This document shows positions 20,560-29,267 of a stretch of DNA of 30,054 nucleotides, piece by piece (the stretch's first letter is position 1; each line of letters starts with the position of its first letter). The position numbers and the translations under genes are program-made. The notes under the pieces were generated by a model. It saw only the letters and a list, made by a program, of their open reading frames with translations. It did no database searches and had not been told where the DNA came from. Source of the stretch: a virus; IMG/VR virus record IMGVR_UViG_3300017989_000326, positions 1-30,054 of that record; one strand, given 5' to 3'.

Positions 20560-21423
20560 ATGGCTCGAGTATCGGCAAAAGTAAGGCGCGAAGGACTCCG
20601 GCAGGAAGCCGAACGTGTCCGGATTGAGCGTGACTACATTCGCAGGATGCGACGCCTTGTCCCGGCTTTCCGTAGGAAGATCCTCGAAGCACTGCCGGAA
20701 CTCGACCTGCAGCCGACTATCCGGATTGAGAACGCGATATCACCGCTGCGTGAATCGCTGCTCGGTGTAGCTGAAACGGCATTTGAGCGCGGCTATCAGA
20801 ACACAGTCAGAGCCGCACAGGATTATATGCGGAGCAAGGGCGGAAGACTGGCAATGCCGATGAGTTTTCAGCTTGAACAGGGCGGCCGGGCGATCTATCG
20901 GAATATGGTAGGCACGATATTCGGCGACCTTGAGCCCCGCCTTGCAAGCACAGTTGCCGCAGCGGTCAATAACGGCTATACCGGGGAGATAACGATACCT
21001 GAAGCGAAAAGCTGGCTTTCAACCAGGATGGACGCAATGGGGTTCCGCTCAGTCAAGCCTTATGTCATCGAGACATGGATCACGACTATGGTGCAGACTT
21101 CATACTCGGCTGGGAAAGCGGAAGCGGCAATGCACCCGGCAATTGACGAGATCCTGTGGGGCTGGGAATATACCACCGTCGGTGATGACCGGGTAAGGTT
21201 CGAGCATGAGGGCTATGACGGCACGCGGTATCCGAAGAATGATCCGTTCTGGACAGTTAATACACCTCCGAACGGCTGGAACTGCCGCTGTTCGGTAATT
21301 GAGGTATTCGACGAAGGTACAATCAATCCACCGCATTCAGTTGATGTGAACGGCGTTGAGGTTGCACCGTCAACAGATCCGACATTCGAGTTCAGTCCGC
21401 AGTCGGTCGCTGTTGCAGCATAA
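20560..21423 (+). CDS. Minor head morphogenesis protein (Mu F / SPP1 gp7 type)
   Basis: It starts immediately after the portal stop. The 287-residue product is basic and helical at the N-terminus and ends with the family signature: WEYTTVGDDRVRFEH near 205-219, KNDPFWTVNTPPNGWNCRC near 227-245, then SVIEV. The Cys-rich 'W-N-C-R-C' end is characteristic of Mu gpF-like proteins, needed for prohead assembly and DNA retention. The length is normal and the order (portal, F-like, protease/scaffold) is standard. Confidence 0.85.
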   Translation: MARVSAKVRREGLRQEAERVRIERDYIRRMRRLVPAFRRKILEALPELDLQPTIRIENAISPLRESLLGVAETAFERGYQNTVRAAQDYMRSKGGRLAMPMSFQLEQGGRAIYRNMVGTIFGDLEPRLASTVAAAVNNGYTGEITIPEAKSWLSTRMDAMGFRSVKPYVIETWITTMVQTSYSAGKAEAAMHPAIDEILWGWEYTTVGDDRVRFEHEGYDGTRYPKNDPFWTVNTPPNGWNCRCSVIEVFDEGTINPPHSVDVNGVEVAPSTDPTFEFSPQSVAVAA

Positions 21424-21436
21424 GGATGATGAGATC

Positions 21437-22744
21437 ATGGCAGAATGGACAACAAAATATATGAACGACCTGCCGGACTCGGCTTTTCTGTGGATACAGC
21501 CAGGCGGTGATAAGGATTCCGAAGGAAAAACCACGCCGCGCAGTTATCGACACCTCCCATTCAAGGACGCTGATGGCAAGATCGATCTGCCGCACCTTCG
21601 GAATGCACTTGCACGGCTTGACCAGTTGAAGGGAGTCGGAACAACGACCAAAAACCAGCTCCGTGATCGCGCGGAAAAGCTGTTGCAGAAAGAACGCGAC
21701 CGGCTCGGCCTGTCGTTTGCATCGGCAACCGGCGCAATGGAGCAGGTCGGGAACAAGAAGTACATCAAGGATGCAATCCACGTCGGGCATTACAAGCACC
21801 CGAACGGCAGCTTTGATGTTGAGATCGACACTGCACGAATGGATCGATGGATAGATACGTTCTGGAAAATGCAGGGCAACGGCGTGAAGGTTCCGGTCTT
21901 TGCAGACCATAATGATGATACTGCGTCCGAGCGACAGTCACCGAGCGAACGTACACGCGGCTATGTAACCGACATGTTCCGCAAGGATGACACCCTGTAT
22001 TATGTGCAGGAGTTCGGGAGCAAGGAAAGCGAAACGATGGCTACCACGGTTGACCAGGTATCAATAAACGTTGATCCTGAGTTCGTTGATGGCGAAGACC
22101 GGAAATACGGCGAGGCGATAACGCATATCGCAATAACTCCGAAACCAGTTGTTCCGGGGCAGTCGTCGTTTATTCCGATGTCGCTGATTCGAGTTGAAGA
22201 AGAGGAGCAAAAAGAAATGGATGAAGTATTGACCAAACTGAAAGAGGCCTTCGGGATCGAATCTGATCTTACGGAGGAGAACGTTGTGGAGGTGCTGACC
22301 GGCGAGCACTCGAAGCTCACTGCGAAGATTGCCGAAATGACAACCGCACGCGACACAATCCAGGCAAGTCTGGATGCTGAACGCGACCAGAAACCCAAGG
22401 ACGTGACCATCGAGCCGGAAGTACTGGACGTCTTGAGCGAAGCGACCGATGCCAAGCTCGACAACCTGGTCAGCATGTCCAGGATCACTCCTGCTGTACG
22501 CGACAAGTTCAAGGCAATTATCGCAGACGAAAAGGTACAGCCCTTCATGCTGTCCCGGACTGTCAGCGGTACTCCGAAGTCTGTCGTCAGTCAGATTCTG
22601 GACGTGCTCAAGGACAACGAAGTTGTGGACACCAGGGAAAAGACCGGTACGCAGGTTTTGACCATGAGTCAGGAACAGCAGGACTCTGAGAAGGCACAGG
22701 CTGAATCCGGAACAGAGATCGCGAAGCGCTACAACGGCGAATAA
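21437..22744 (+). CDS. Prohead protease / scaffold-like protein (Mu I-type)
   Basis: The start is ATG 21437, since the frame upstream to 21356 lies inside the previous gene. The 435-residue product has an N-terminal module opening TTKYMNDLPDSAFLWIQ, a middle domain with FADHNDDTASERQSPSERTR (about 157-176) and VDQVSINVDPEF...ITHIAITPKPVVPGQ (about 205-240), the region resembling phage I-like proteases, and a long charged coil (about 255-435) with Glu/Lys/Ser/Thr repeats typical of a scaffold. The product probably shapes the prohead and is cut out. I do not see all catalytic residues with confidence. Confidence 0.65.
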   Translation: MAEWTTKYMNDLPDSAFLWIQPGGDKDSEGKTTPRSYRHLPFKDADGKIDLPHLRNALARLDQLKGVGTTTKNQLRDRAEKLLQKERDRLGLSFASATGAMEQVGNKKYIKDAIHVGHYKHPNGSFDVEIDTARMDRWIDTFWKMQGNGVKVPVFADHNDDTASERQSPSERTRGYVTDMFRKDDTLYYVQEFGSKESETMATTVDQVSINVDPEFVDGEDRKYGEAITHIAITPKPVVPGQSSFIPMSLIRVEEEEQKEMDEVLTKLKEAFGIESDLTEENVVEVLTGEHSKLTAKIAEMTTARDTIQASLDAERDQKPKDVTIEPEVLDVLSEATDAKLDNLVSMSRITPAVRDKFKAIIADEKVQPFMLSRTVSGTPKSVVSQILDVLKDNEVVDTREKTGTQVLTMSQEQQDSEKAQAESGTEIAKRYNGE

Positions 22745-22808
22745 GAAGAACGCGGCAAATGTGAAGGCCGCCACTTAGACGAACACGAACGATAGAGGAG
22801 AAAGAGAA

Positions 22809-23513
22809 ATGGCAACAGACTATGGAAATGCTCTTCCTGGTCCGCAGACGGAGCGTACAGCTACTCCGCGCAAGGTGATGAACACCGATGCCGGATTGAT
22901 GCTGATTCCGGGCGGCGAGATCATTGACGGCTCAAAGTCTCGCGATCCTGGCAACACCGGCGATGTCGATGTGCTCAGGGCGGGTCTTCTGATGGGTAAG
23001 ATAACTGCAAGCGGCAAGTATGCTCCGAGCGTTATCGGCGCGCTTACCGTTGCGTATGACAAGGACGGCTCGCTTGCTACGCAGATGACTGTCAGCGCTG
23101 CAACCGCAACTGAACTTGTCCGGCGTATCGGTTCGAGTGGCACATTCGGCATTGCCGGACCGCCCACGGCAGCCGGTACAGTGGCAACCGAACAGGTAAC
23201 ATACTCGGCAGTCAACACGACTACCGGAGTCATCACCGTTACAACTGCAGCCGCTGACTACGTGGTCGGCTCGCTGATTCGTCCCGAAGACGGCAGCGAA
23301 GCTCCGCTGTGTCTTATCAACGACGGCTATGGTCTGAAAGTGACCGACGCTGACGACACCAGCATCGACACCCAGTTTGCGCAGCCGGTTATTGCCGGTA
23401 ACGTGGACGCAAGTCAGATCATCAATTACAGCAGCGATACAAGCATACAGGCATGGATCAAAGCACAACTGAGGACTAACGGAGGTTCCTGGACGTTCGA
23501 CGACGACTTTTAA
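22809..23513 (+). CDS. Head decoration protein
   Basis: The GAGGAGAAAGAGAA leader supports ATG 22809. The 234-residue product is rich in Gly, Ala, Thr and Asp with few charged helices; the segments DVDVLRAGLLMGKITASGKYAP and VIGALTVAYD (about 56-87) match phage head decoration proteins of the lambda D type that follow the protease and precede the capsid gene. A small beta-rich insert (about 105-160) is typical of the longer members. It would stabilise the expanded shell. Confidence 0.65.
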   Translation: MATDYGNALPGPQTERTATPRKVMNTDAGLMLIPGGEIIDGSKSRDPGNTGDVDVLRAGLLMGKITASGKYAPSVIGALTVAYDKDGSLATQMTVSAATATELVRRIGSSGTFGIAGPPTAAGTVATEQVTYSAVNTTTGVITVTTAAADYVVGSLIRPEDGSEAPLCLINDGYGLKVTDADDTSIDTQFAQPVIAGNVDASQIINYSSDTSIQAWIKAQLRTNGGSWTFDDDF

Positions 23514-23576
23514 GTCGACCCGTTGAATGAAGCAGGACGATAGAAACTCCAGATTGAAATTGAGGAGCAACGAAAA

Positions 23577-24659
23577 ATGGCTAAGACACTCGAACAAATC
23601 CTCGGGTCAGTCGCCTTGACCAGCCTTGTGAACGGCATCAAAGGCGGCGTTCCGGATGACGTGATTCCGCCCGAGTTCATGCGGGTCAACCGCACCGTCA
23701 CCGGCAACACAACGAAGTACCGCAAAGTCGACAACACCCGCAAGGTGGCTCGGCTGGTTCAGTACGGATCTGCGTCAGTAAGGCGTGAACAGACCGGCAT
23801 CTCCGAGGTGCCGATCACTCTGATGCACACATTCGAGCACCAGGTCTTCGAGGCATGGGTTCTCCAGAATCTGCGCAGCGCAATGGATGCGGAACAGCGC
23901 CTCGGCGAAGATGAAGTTGCCCGGCAGACCGCTGAGTTCAAGCGGCTGTTCATGAATCTGCGCATGGCTTCGACCATGAGCATGATTGCACAGGGCAAGA
24001 TCTTCTTTGACGGTGATGGCAACATGCTTCCGAGCAGTTCCAGTGCTGTTACAACTGTCGATGCTGGTATTCCTGCGGGCAACCGCGACCAGATCGGCGG
24101 CATCATCAGTGCAAAATGGAGCGTTGCCGGAACTGACATCCCGCTGCAGATCACGAACCTCAAGAAGTATGCAAGGAAGCTCACCGGCTACCGTCCGATG
24201 TATGCGTTCTACGGCGCAAACATCCTGTCGTACTTCACCGGCAACGACAAGATGAAGGAAATCATCAACCGGAATCCTGCAATGCAGAACGCTGTTCTCA
24301 TGAACAACGAGATTCCGGATGGCCTGATGGGCATGAAATGGCGCCCGATTTATGAGTCCTTTTTCGAGGACGCCGACGGCACCAATCAAGACCTTGCCGA
24401 CGATGATACTGTCATCTTCACTCCCGATCCTTCACCCGAATGGTGGGAAGTGATCGAAGGCACATACGCAATCCCGAGCAATATGGTTCTTGGCGGCAAC
24501 GCCCTGGACGTGCTCGCAACACTGCGGAATGTTCCCGGCATGTTCAGTTATGCTGAAGTCAAGACCGATCCGCCCAGCATCAAGCAACTGGCCGGTGATA
24601 CGTTCCTGCCTATCATCAAAGTTCCGAATGCGGTGTTTATCGCAAAGGTGAAATGGTAG
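23577..24659 (+). CDS. Major capsid protein (family E)
   Basis: GAGGAGCAACGAAA precedes ATG 23577. The 360-residue product has the profile of phage major capsid protein E: a helical lead (LEQILGSVALTSLVNG), YGSASVRREQTGISEVPITL (about 62-81), QVFEAWVLQNLRSAMDAEQR, an RMAST...GKIFFDGDGN loop, and an end with FSYAEVKTDPPSIKQLAGDT. It builds the shell. Length and place behind the decoration protein are standard. A terminator-like hairpin lies right after it. Confidence 0.85.
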   Translation: MAKTLEQILGSVALTSLVNGIKGGVPDDVIPPEFMRVNRTVTGNTTKYRKVDNTRKVARLVQYGSASVRREQTGISEVPITLMHTFEHQVFEAWVLQNLRSAMDAEQRLGEDEVARQTAEFKRLFMNLRMASTMSMIAQGKIFFDGDGNMLPSSSSAVTTVDAGIPAGNRDQIGGIISAKWSVAGTDIPLQITNLKKYARKLTGYRPMYAFYGANILSYFTGNDKMKEIINRNPAMQNAVLMNNEIPDGLMGMKWRPIYESFFEDADGTNQDLADDDTVIFTPDPSPEWWEVIEGTYAIPSNMVLGGNALDVLATLRNVPGMFSYAEVKTDPPSIKQLAGDTFLPIIKVPNAVFIAKVKW

Positions 24660-24684
24660 GATCTTTGCGGGGGTTTTCCTCCGA

Positions 24685-24761
24685 GCCTGCATAATGTGCA
24701 GGCACCGTACAGGCTGGGTGCCGTCACTACGGCATTACAGGCGGCACCCGGCCTCTTTCTT
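24685..24761 (+). terminator. Two hairpins after the capsid gene (partial terminator)
   Basis: GCCTGCA-TAATG-TGCAGGC (24685-24703) is followed by a larger stem GGCTGGGTGCCG/CGGCACCCGGCC (24712-24723 with 24742-24753; 12 bp with one G-T pair) and then TCTTTCTT. The second looks like an intrinsic terminator with an imperfect U run, which would lower expression of downstream genes compared with the capsid. Confidence 0.65.
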
Positions 24762-24779
24762 GTAAAGGGTTAAGCGGCA

Positions 24780-25184
24780 ATGGCAATAACAATCACACAG
24801 GCAGATCTTGAGAAGCGGTTCGGTACTTCGAATGTCACAGTGTGGAGCGACCTTGAGAACACCGGGAGTGCTGACACAGACCGGATAGCCGAGGCGCTTG
24901 CCATTGGACAGGCCAAAGTGCGCGACAAGTTCCGGCTCGGTCCGTATACTGTCCCATTTGAAGGCACTGAAGCCGATCTGCGGCCGGTTAAAGACCTGAT
25001 GCTTGTCTACGCCGGGGCGTGGTTGTATTTCAGTCGTGGACTGCAGGATACCAGCGTGAACGAGCGTATGCAGGATCTTGCAGACAGGGCAGATGCCGAG
25101 ATCCGGGAATACTTCAGCGGCAGGGCAAGGCTTGGCGCTACCAGGGCAGAGACAATGCCGACGGCGCCGATAGTGATACAATGA
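24780..25184 (+). CDS. Head-tail connector-like protein (DUF1320 / Mu gp36 type)
   Basis: The 134-residue product has the helical DUF1320 pattern: ITQADLEKRFG, DTDRIAEALAIGQAKVRDKF, LMLVYAGAWLYFSRG and LADRADAEIREYFSG. Mu gp36 relatives sit directly behind the capsid gene and are thought to join the head to the tail. It is followed with ATGA overlap by a glycosyltransferase-like gene rather than by the next neck genes, which is not the usual order. Confidence 0.75.
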   Translation: MAITITQADLEKRFGTSNVTVWSDLENTGSADTDRIAEALAIGQAKVRDKFRLGPYTVPFEGTEADLRPVKDLMLVYAGAWLYFSRGLQDTSVNERMQDLADRADAEIREYFSGRARLGATRAETMPTAPIVIQ

Positions 25185-25795
25185 TAAACGATAACTTCCA
25201 GATAATAGCGTATGCAACTGACAAGTCGCCGTACTTGAATGAACTGGTGGAGCTCGGTGACAGTTGCCGTAAATATGGCTACAAACCGTTCTTCAAAGTT
25301 GTCGGCGATCATGGAAGCTGGCAGCGGAACACGCAGGCGAAGGCTCAGTTCATTCTGCTGGCATCGATGATGTATGCCGGATTCCCGATAGTGTACCTTG
25401 ATGCTGATGCACGCATAGCCGGACGCTTGGATTTGCTGGAAAGTGCCGACGCCGACTTTGCCGCGCACTGGTTCCGGGATCGGGAGTTGATTTCAGCATG
25501 CCTGTATTTCAAGAACGACAGCTTAGGCTGGACACAGCGGATCATTCACGAATGGATAGACGAAAACGAACAGTATCCCGACGTATGGGATCAGAAGAAC
25601 CTGCAGAAAGTTGTGGAACGCCTGGAACCGCATGGCTTGAATGTCCTGCGTCTCCCGCCGGAATACAACTGGATCGATGCCGGAGATCCGAATAGAACAC
25701 CAGATTTATCAGAGCGGCACTATGGCAGGCGTCAACCGAGGATCATTCAGACGCAGGCAAGTCGCCGCTACAAAAAGCCGGGGCTGGTAGCATAA
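25181..25795 (+). CDS. GT-A-type glycosyltransferase-like protein
   Basis: ATG 25181 overlaps the connector stop (ATGA); the frame upstream is inside the connector gene. The 204-residue product has a typical nucleotide-sugar site: FPIVYLDADARIAG with Asp74-x-Asp76 as the metal-binding DxD, preceded by an alternating helix/strand core (IIAYATDKSPYLNELVELGD), and a later WDQKNLQKVV segment near 150 typical of the family in which a D/Q pair lies in the acceptor region. It is small, single-domain and has no membrane segment. It would transfer a sugar from a nucleotide carrier; the acceptor is unknown. Confidence 0.65.
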   Translation: MINDNFQIIAYATDKSPYLNELVELGDSCRKYGYKPFFKVVGDHGSWQRNTQAKAQFILLASMMYAGFPIVYLDADARIAGRLDLLESADADFAAHWFRDRELISACLYFKNDSLGWTQRIIHEWIDENEQYPDVWDQKNLQKVVERLEPHGLNVLRLPPEYNWIDAGDPNRTPDLSERHYGRRQPRIIQTQASRRYKKPGLVA

Positions 25796-26460
25796 TGAGT
25801 GTGTGGTTCGCAATACCATCAGCAAACTTTCCAATGGCACAAAAGACACTGCCGCGCTGGAAAGCACAGGGCTACAGGATAGCCTTGATGCTTGACGAAG
25901 GCGCACCGGTGCCGTTCGATGATGCTGATTATGTTTATACCGGCACCTTCCGCAGCTGGGCAATCGAAAACAATGCTCTATGCCGGTACATCTACATCAG
26001 CGATCCCAAAATGACCGCAGTTATCACGGGTGGCGATGACATCTATCCGGCAGAGGACAAGACAGCGCAGGAACTTGAAGCCGAGTTCCTGGAACACTTC
26101 CCGGATACGTTCGGGATTATGCAACCGGTCGGTGACGGCTTCTGTGGTAACGGACAGGCTGCTGTGTCGCCGTGGATGGGGCGAGAGTGGATACGGCGCG
26201 GGTACGGAGGTAATGGTCCGTTCTTTGAAGGCTATGGCCACTTCTGTCCGGATACTGAGCTGTGTGCTGTTGCGCGCAATCTCGGCATCTACTGGGATCG
26301 ACCGGATGTTTCCCAGTTCCATGCACACTGGACGCGACTGCCGCAGGAAGAGCGCAAGCCGTGGGCACACCTTGGACACGCGCAGGATTTCCGTATTCAC
26401 GATAGAGACTTGTTCCAGGCAAGGAAGGCATCGGGCTTTCCGGGGAGCGAGCCACTATGA
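25795..26460 (+). CDS. Second GT-A-like glycosyltransferase-like protein
   Basis: The TAATG overlap makes ATG 25795 sure. The 221-residue product starts FAIPSANFPMAQKTLPRWKA and has 'GYRIALMLDEG', VITGGDDIYP with Asp81-Asp82 as the possible metal site, then GNGPFFEGYGHFCPDTELC, a D-x-E-L element like those used for catalysis in GT2-type enzymes. The family cannot be fixed by eye. It lies between two other transferase-like genes. Confidence 0.55.
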   Translation: MSVWFAIPSANFPMAQKTLPRWKAQGYRIALMLDEGAPVPFDDADYVYTGTFRSWAIENNALCRYIYISDPKMTAVITGGDDIYPAEDKTAQELEAEFLEHFPDTFGIMQPVGDGFCGNGQAAVSPWMGREWIRRGYGGNGPFFEGYGHFCPDTELCAVARNLGIYWDRPDVSQFHAHWTRLPQEERKPWAHLGHAQDFRIHDRDLFQARKASGFPGSEPL

Positions 26461-27323
26461 GCACAATGTACGCATTACTTGCAGTAGATCCCGCACAGTA
26501 TCGCTATTATGTGCCATGCGGAATGTCCGCGATACTATGGCAGTGGGCAGGCTTTCGGCCGTTTATCATGCAGTTCGGACCTATGGATTTATGGGATCAG
26601 CCGCTTGCACAGCGTGCGCTTGAGGAGATAAAGAAGACCGACCCGATAATCAAGGAGATTGAACTGTTCGATGTTCCGGCCTGGTCGAACAACAAGCGCT
26701 TTCACTGCATTACGGGGAGCCGGAGGCTTGCCGCTTCAATGTGGTTCGATCCGCACAGCTATATCATGCTTGGTGATGGTGACATGCTGCTGCTTCACGA
26801 CGATTACCTTATTCCGGAGCCTACTATGTCATTCCACTGCTGGGGCGTTGATATGTTCCATGAGGACGAACGCGAGTTCCCACGGTGGCCGAGTTGCTAC
26901 CAGGGCGCAACGTCCGGCATCTGGCGCGAGATCATGAAACCTGCCAGCGACGACCTGGCAAAGGCAACATGTGACCACATGAACCAGACCAAACAGTACG
27001 CTCTTGAGCATTACAGAGGACAATGGAACTGTGAGCCGGGGCTACACGCCATGCTTTCACAATGGCACGGTTATCCGCGGTATTGCTATCAAGGCAAGCG
27101 TAAGGGCAAGCCGACCGAATACGGGCGTCGCCTGTATCTGCGTCAACGCTGGACGCCTGCAGACCCGGTTGACTGCCATATCCGGAACGACTGGCGGCAG
27201 AATATGCACTGGGAATTGCTGATGCAGCATTCTCCAAGAGTGCCGAGCGACGTTAAGAAGCGCCTGGATAACTACCGGGACGACTGTTTGCAGATCCTTA
27301 GAGACATGAAGGATACCGTATAA
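26457..27323 (+). CDS. Glycosyltransferase-like protein, paralogue A
   Basis: ATGA overlap with the previous gene. The 288-residue product has YIMLGDGDMLLLHDDYL with D107-G-D109, a DxD-type metal site, followed by PTMSFHCWGVDMF, then YGRRLYLRQRW and VDCHIRND near 224-246. The pattern [IM]xGD[AG]DML[ML]L and the later 'YGR...Y.R..W......D.H' recur in the gene at 28467, so the two are probably duplicates that diverged. Substrate and product are unknown. Confidence 0.55.
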   Translation: MSTMYALLAVDPAQYRYYVPCGMSAILWQWAGFRPFIMQFGPMDLWDQPLAQRALEEIKKTDPIIKEIELFDVPAWSNNKRFHCITGSRRLAASMWFDPHSYIMLGDGDMLLLHDDYLIPEPTMSFHCWGVDMFHEDEREFPRWPSCYQGATSGIWREIMKPASDDLAKATCDHMNQTKQYALEHYRGQWNCEPGLHAMLSQWHGYPRYCYQGKRKGKPTEYGRRLYLRQRWTPADPVDCHIRNDWRQNMHWELLMQHSPRVPSDVKKRLDNYRDDCLQILRDMKDTV

Positions 27324-27826
27324 TGACCGAAAACAAACGCTATCCATCATATTTGAGCCACTTCCCGATACTGTCGGCAGTTGTTGCCAATAGTACCGGG
27401 CCGGTGCTGGAGCTTGGCTGCGGTGACGGTAGTACACCGATGCTTCATGAGATATGTCGGCCGACGGAGAGAATGCTTGTTACAGTAGAATCTGATGGTG
27501 CCTGGATGGCAAAATTCACTCACCTGGTGACATGCTGGCATGAGTTCCGACTAATCGGCCATAATGATTGGCCATCGCAGGGATTCGAAAACCAGCAACC
27601 CTGGGGGGTAGCATTCATAGACCACGGCAATGGCGACCAGCGACACAACAACCTCGAGGACTTCGCATGTGTTGATTATCCTGTCTGGGTGGTTATCCAC
27701 GATGCCGGGGGCGTTGAACATTACAAACTTGGCGCCGGTCTGAAGATGTACAAGCATGTTTACAAATACACCGATTACTGGCCGCATACTTACGTTTGCA
27801 GCAATCACAAGGCATGGAAAGAATAA
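27323..27826 (+). CDS. SAM-dependent methyltransferase (class I fold)
   Basis: TAATG overlap. The 167-residue product has a clear SAM-binding motif I, VLELGCGDGSTPML (28-41), then TVESDGAWMAKFTHL as the acidic loop at the end of strand 2, and WGVAFIDHGNGDQRHNNLE and VWVVIHDAGG as later core strands. The fold is small and lacks a DNA-recognition domain. In this island, methylation of a sugar or of a peptide is more likely than of DNA. Confidence 0.65.
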   Translation: MTENKRYPSYLSHFPILSAVVANSTGPVLELGCGDGSTPMLHEICRPTERMLVTVESDGAWMAKFTHLVTCWHEFRLIGHNDWPSQGFENQQPWGVAFIDHGNGDQRHNNLEDFACVDYPVWVVIHDAGGVEHYKLGAGLKMYKHVYKYTDYWPHTYVCSNHKAWKE

Positions 27827-28470
27827 TGTCAGATCCGGCACCAATTCGTGTTTGTTCTCACCGCAGAAGCGGAACTCACTTTATGCTCGCTTCGATATAC
27901 GAGAACTTCGAGGTCGGCAATCAAGCTGGGAATATCAAGGTTCCAGGCCAGAAGTGGCATGAGACCGGCGAAGAGACAGCCTGCATTCCGTGGTGTAACC
28001 TGTTCGGTGCCCACGGACCACTGAGCGCGGCATGTCGCAAGAATATTCCATTCAAGAATATCCTGTACATCGTCCGGCACCCCTACGACTGCCTGTACAG
28101 TCTCTGGCGTTTCTGGGATCACAAGAACGAGAAAAAACGCGAGACGGAGCTGATCGACTTTATGGGTGCTGATCGTATCTGCCGTTGGCGTGATCATGTG
28201 ACCAGCTATATCGGAGTGCCGACTGTCCGCTATGAAGATCTGTGCAATAACTTCACCGGCACAATGGAACGAATCGAAGAACAGTTTGACCTAAAGCGTA
28301 AGCATGCTGAAATCAAGCGTCCGGACAGCCTTGTCGGCTGGAGTCCGCAGGAAGGGCATGTCGGATACTGGCAGGACGCAGATCCTGTTATTCTACACAA
28401 ATTGAACCGAGTACTTTTCGGCAGCTACCCGCTGATCGAGCACAAATACAGGCTTGACAAAACACGATGA
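27826..28470 (+). CDS. Sulfotransferase (PAPS-dependent)
   Basis: ATG 27826 overlaps the previous stop (TAATG); GGAAAG is upstream. The 214-residue product has the 5'-phosphosulfate loop motif in CSHRRSGTHFML (10-21, RSGTHFM) and the 3'-phosphate motif YIVRHPYDCLYSLWRF (81-96; Arg84, Ser92). Those two together are diagnostic for the sulfotransferase fold. VPTVRYEDLC is the usual 'RYEDL' segment. It would place sulfate on a sugar or tyrosine hydroxyl using PAPS from the host. Sulfotransferases are not a common phage gene. Confidence 0.75.
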   Translation: MSDPAPIRVCSHRRSGTHFMLASIYENFEVGNQAGNIKVPGQKWHETGEETACIPWCNLFGAHGPLSAACRKNIPFKNILYIVRHPYDCLYSLWRFWDHKNEKKRETELIDFMGADRICRWRDHVTSYIGVPTVRYEDLCNNFTGTMERIEEQFDLKRKHAEIKRPDSLVGWSPQEGHVGYWQDADPVILHKLNRVLFGSYPLIEHKYRLDKTR

Positions 28471-29267
28471 ACAGATACGCAGTCATAAGTTGCGACGCAA
28501 AGCCGGATTACAGCTTTCCGATACCGATAACGGCGGCAAGCTGGGCACACCTCGGATATGGCGTTATAGCCTATCTGATCGGTGACGTTCCGCGCATTAC
28601 GGTAAGCGTTCTTTATGACATCGGCGCTAGAGTGCTTTTCATGGATGCCGACCCGTGCTATCCGGAGCACTACACCAGCAAGTGCATTCGGTTCTTCGCA
28701 CACCAGAACGCATATGATGACGATGTGCTGATAACCGGCGATGCCGACATGTTGATGTTGAGCAAGGAATATATGGATCAGTACGACGAAAGCGCAGACA
28801 TGACAATGTGGTATTCGAACGCCTACGACGGCACTCAGTGGGAACCGCGCTATCCGCTGTGTCATATCGGCGCGCCTGCCAGTGTCTGGAACGATGTAAT
28901 ACCGCACGCGACAGTTCACAGATTTCTGGACGAATACGCGGAGTTCGGGGAGGAGCCAAACGGCAACTTTTCAGATGAACTGATATTCAAGGAAGTACTG
29001 AAAACCTGGGACGGCTACCCGGATCGCTGCTGCTTCCTGAAGCGCGAACAGAAGAACGCAATGGGACCATACGGCCGCTATGACCGCAGCTACTGGCGAA
29101 GCGACCGTACCGGCCTGATTGATGCACACACACCGCGCCCGGCCTACACAGATGAGGCATGGCCGACTGTCAAAGCTCTCATTCGGGACTGTATGCCCGA
29201 ATACTTAACTATGCTCGACGAATATAGGAACTATTACTGTGAAGATCTCGGAATACATATCGGGTGA
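28467..29267 (+). CDS. Glycosyltransferase-like protein, paralogue B
   Basis: ATGA overlap. The 266-residue product has two Asp-rich motifs: VLFMDADPCYPEHYT (57-70) and VLITGDADMLMLSKEYM (87-103, D92-A-D94). The latter matches LGDGDMLLL of the gene at 26457. MGPYGRYDRSYWRSDRTGLIDAHTPR near the C-terminus also matches that gene's YGRR...D.H region. The two are probably paralogues in one family. Its substrate is unknown. A second gene overlaps its end by 29 bases. Confidence 0.55.
   Translation: MNRYAVISCDAKPDYSFPIPITAASWAHLGYGVIAYLIGDVPRITVSVLYDIGARVLFMDADPCYPEHYTSKCIRFFAHQNAYDDDVLITGDADMLMLSKEYMDQYDESADMTMWYSNAYDGTQWEPRYPLCHIGAPASVWNDVIPHATVHRFLDEYAEFGEEPNGNFSDELIFKEVLKTWDGYPDRCCFLKREQKNAMGPYGRYDRSYWRSDRTGLIDAHTPRPAYTDEAWPTVKALIRDCMPEYLTMLDEYRNYYCEDLGIHIG

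Noticed and set aside
25019-25180. Longer start for the first glycosyltransferase-like protein
   Set aside because: The extra 54 residues are read out of frame inside the connector gene and are Arg/Gly/Asp-rich without pattern; ATG 25181 with ATGA overlap is typical for this operon.
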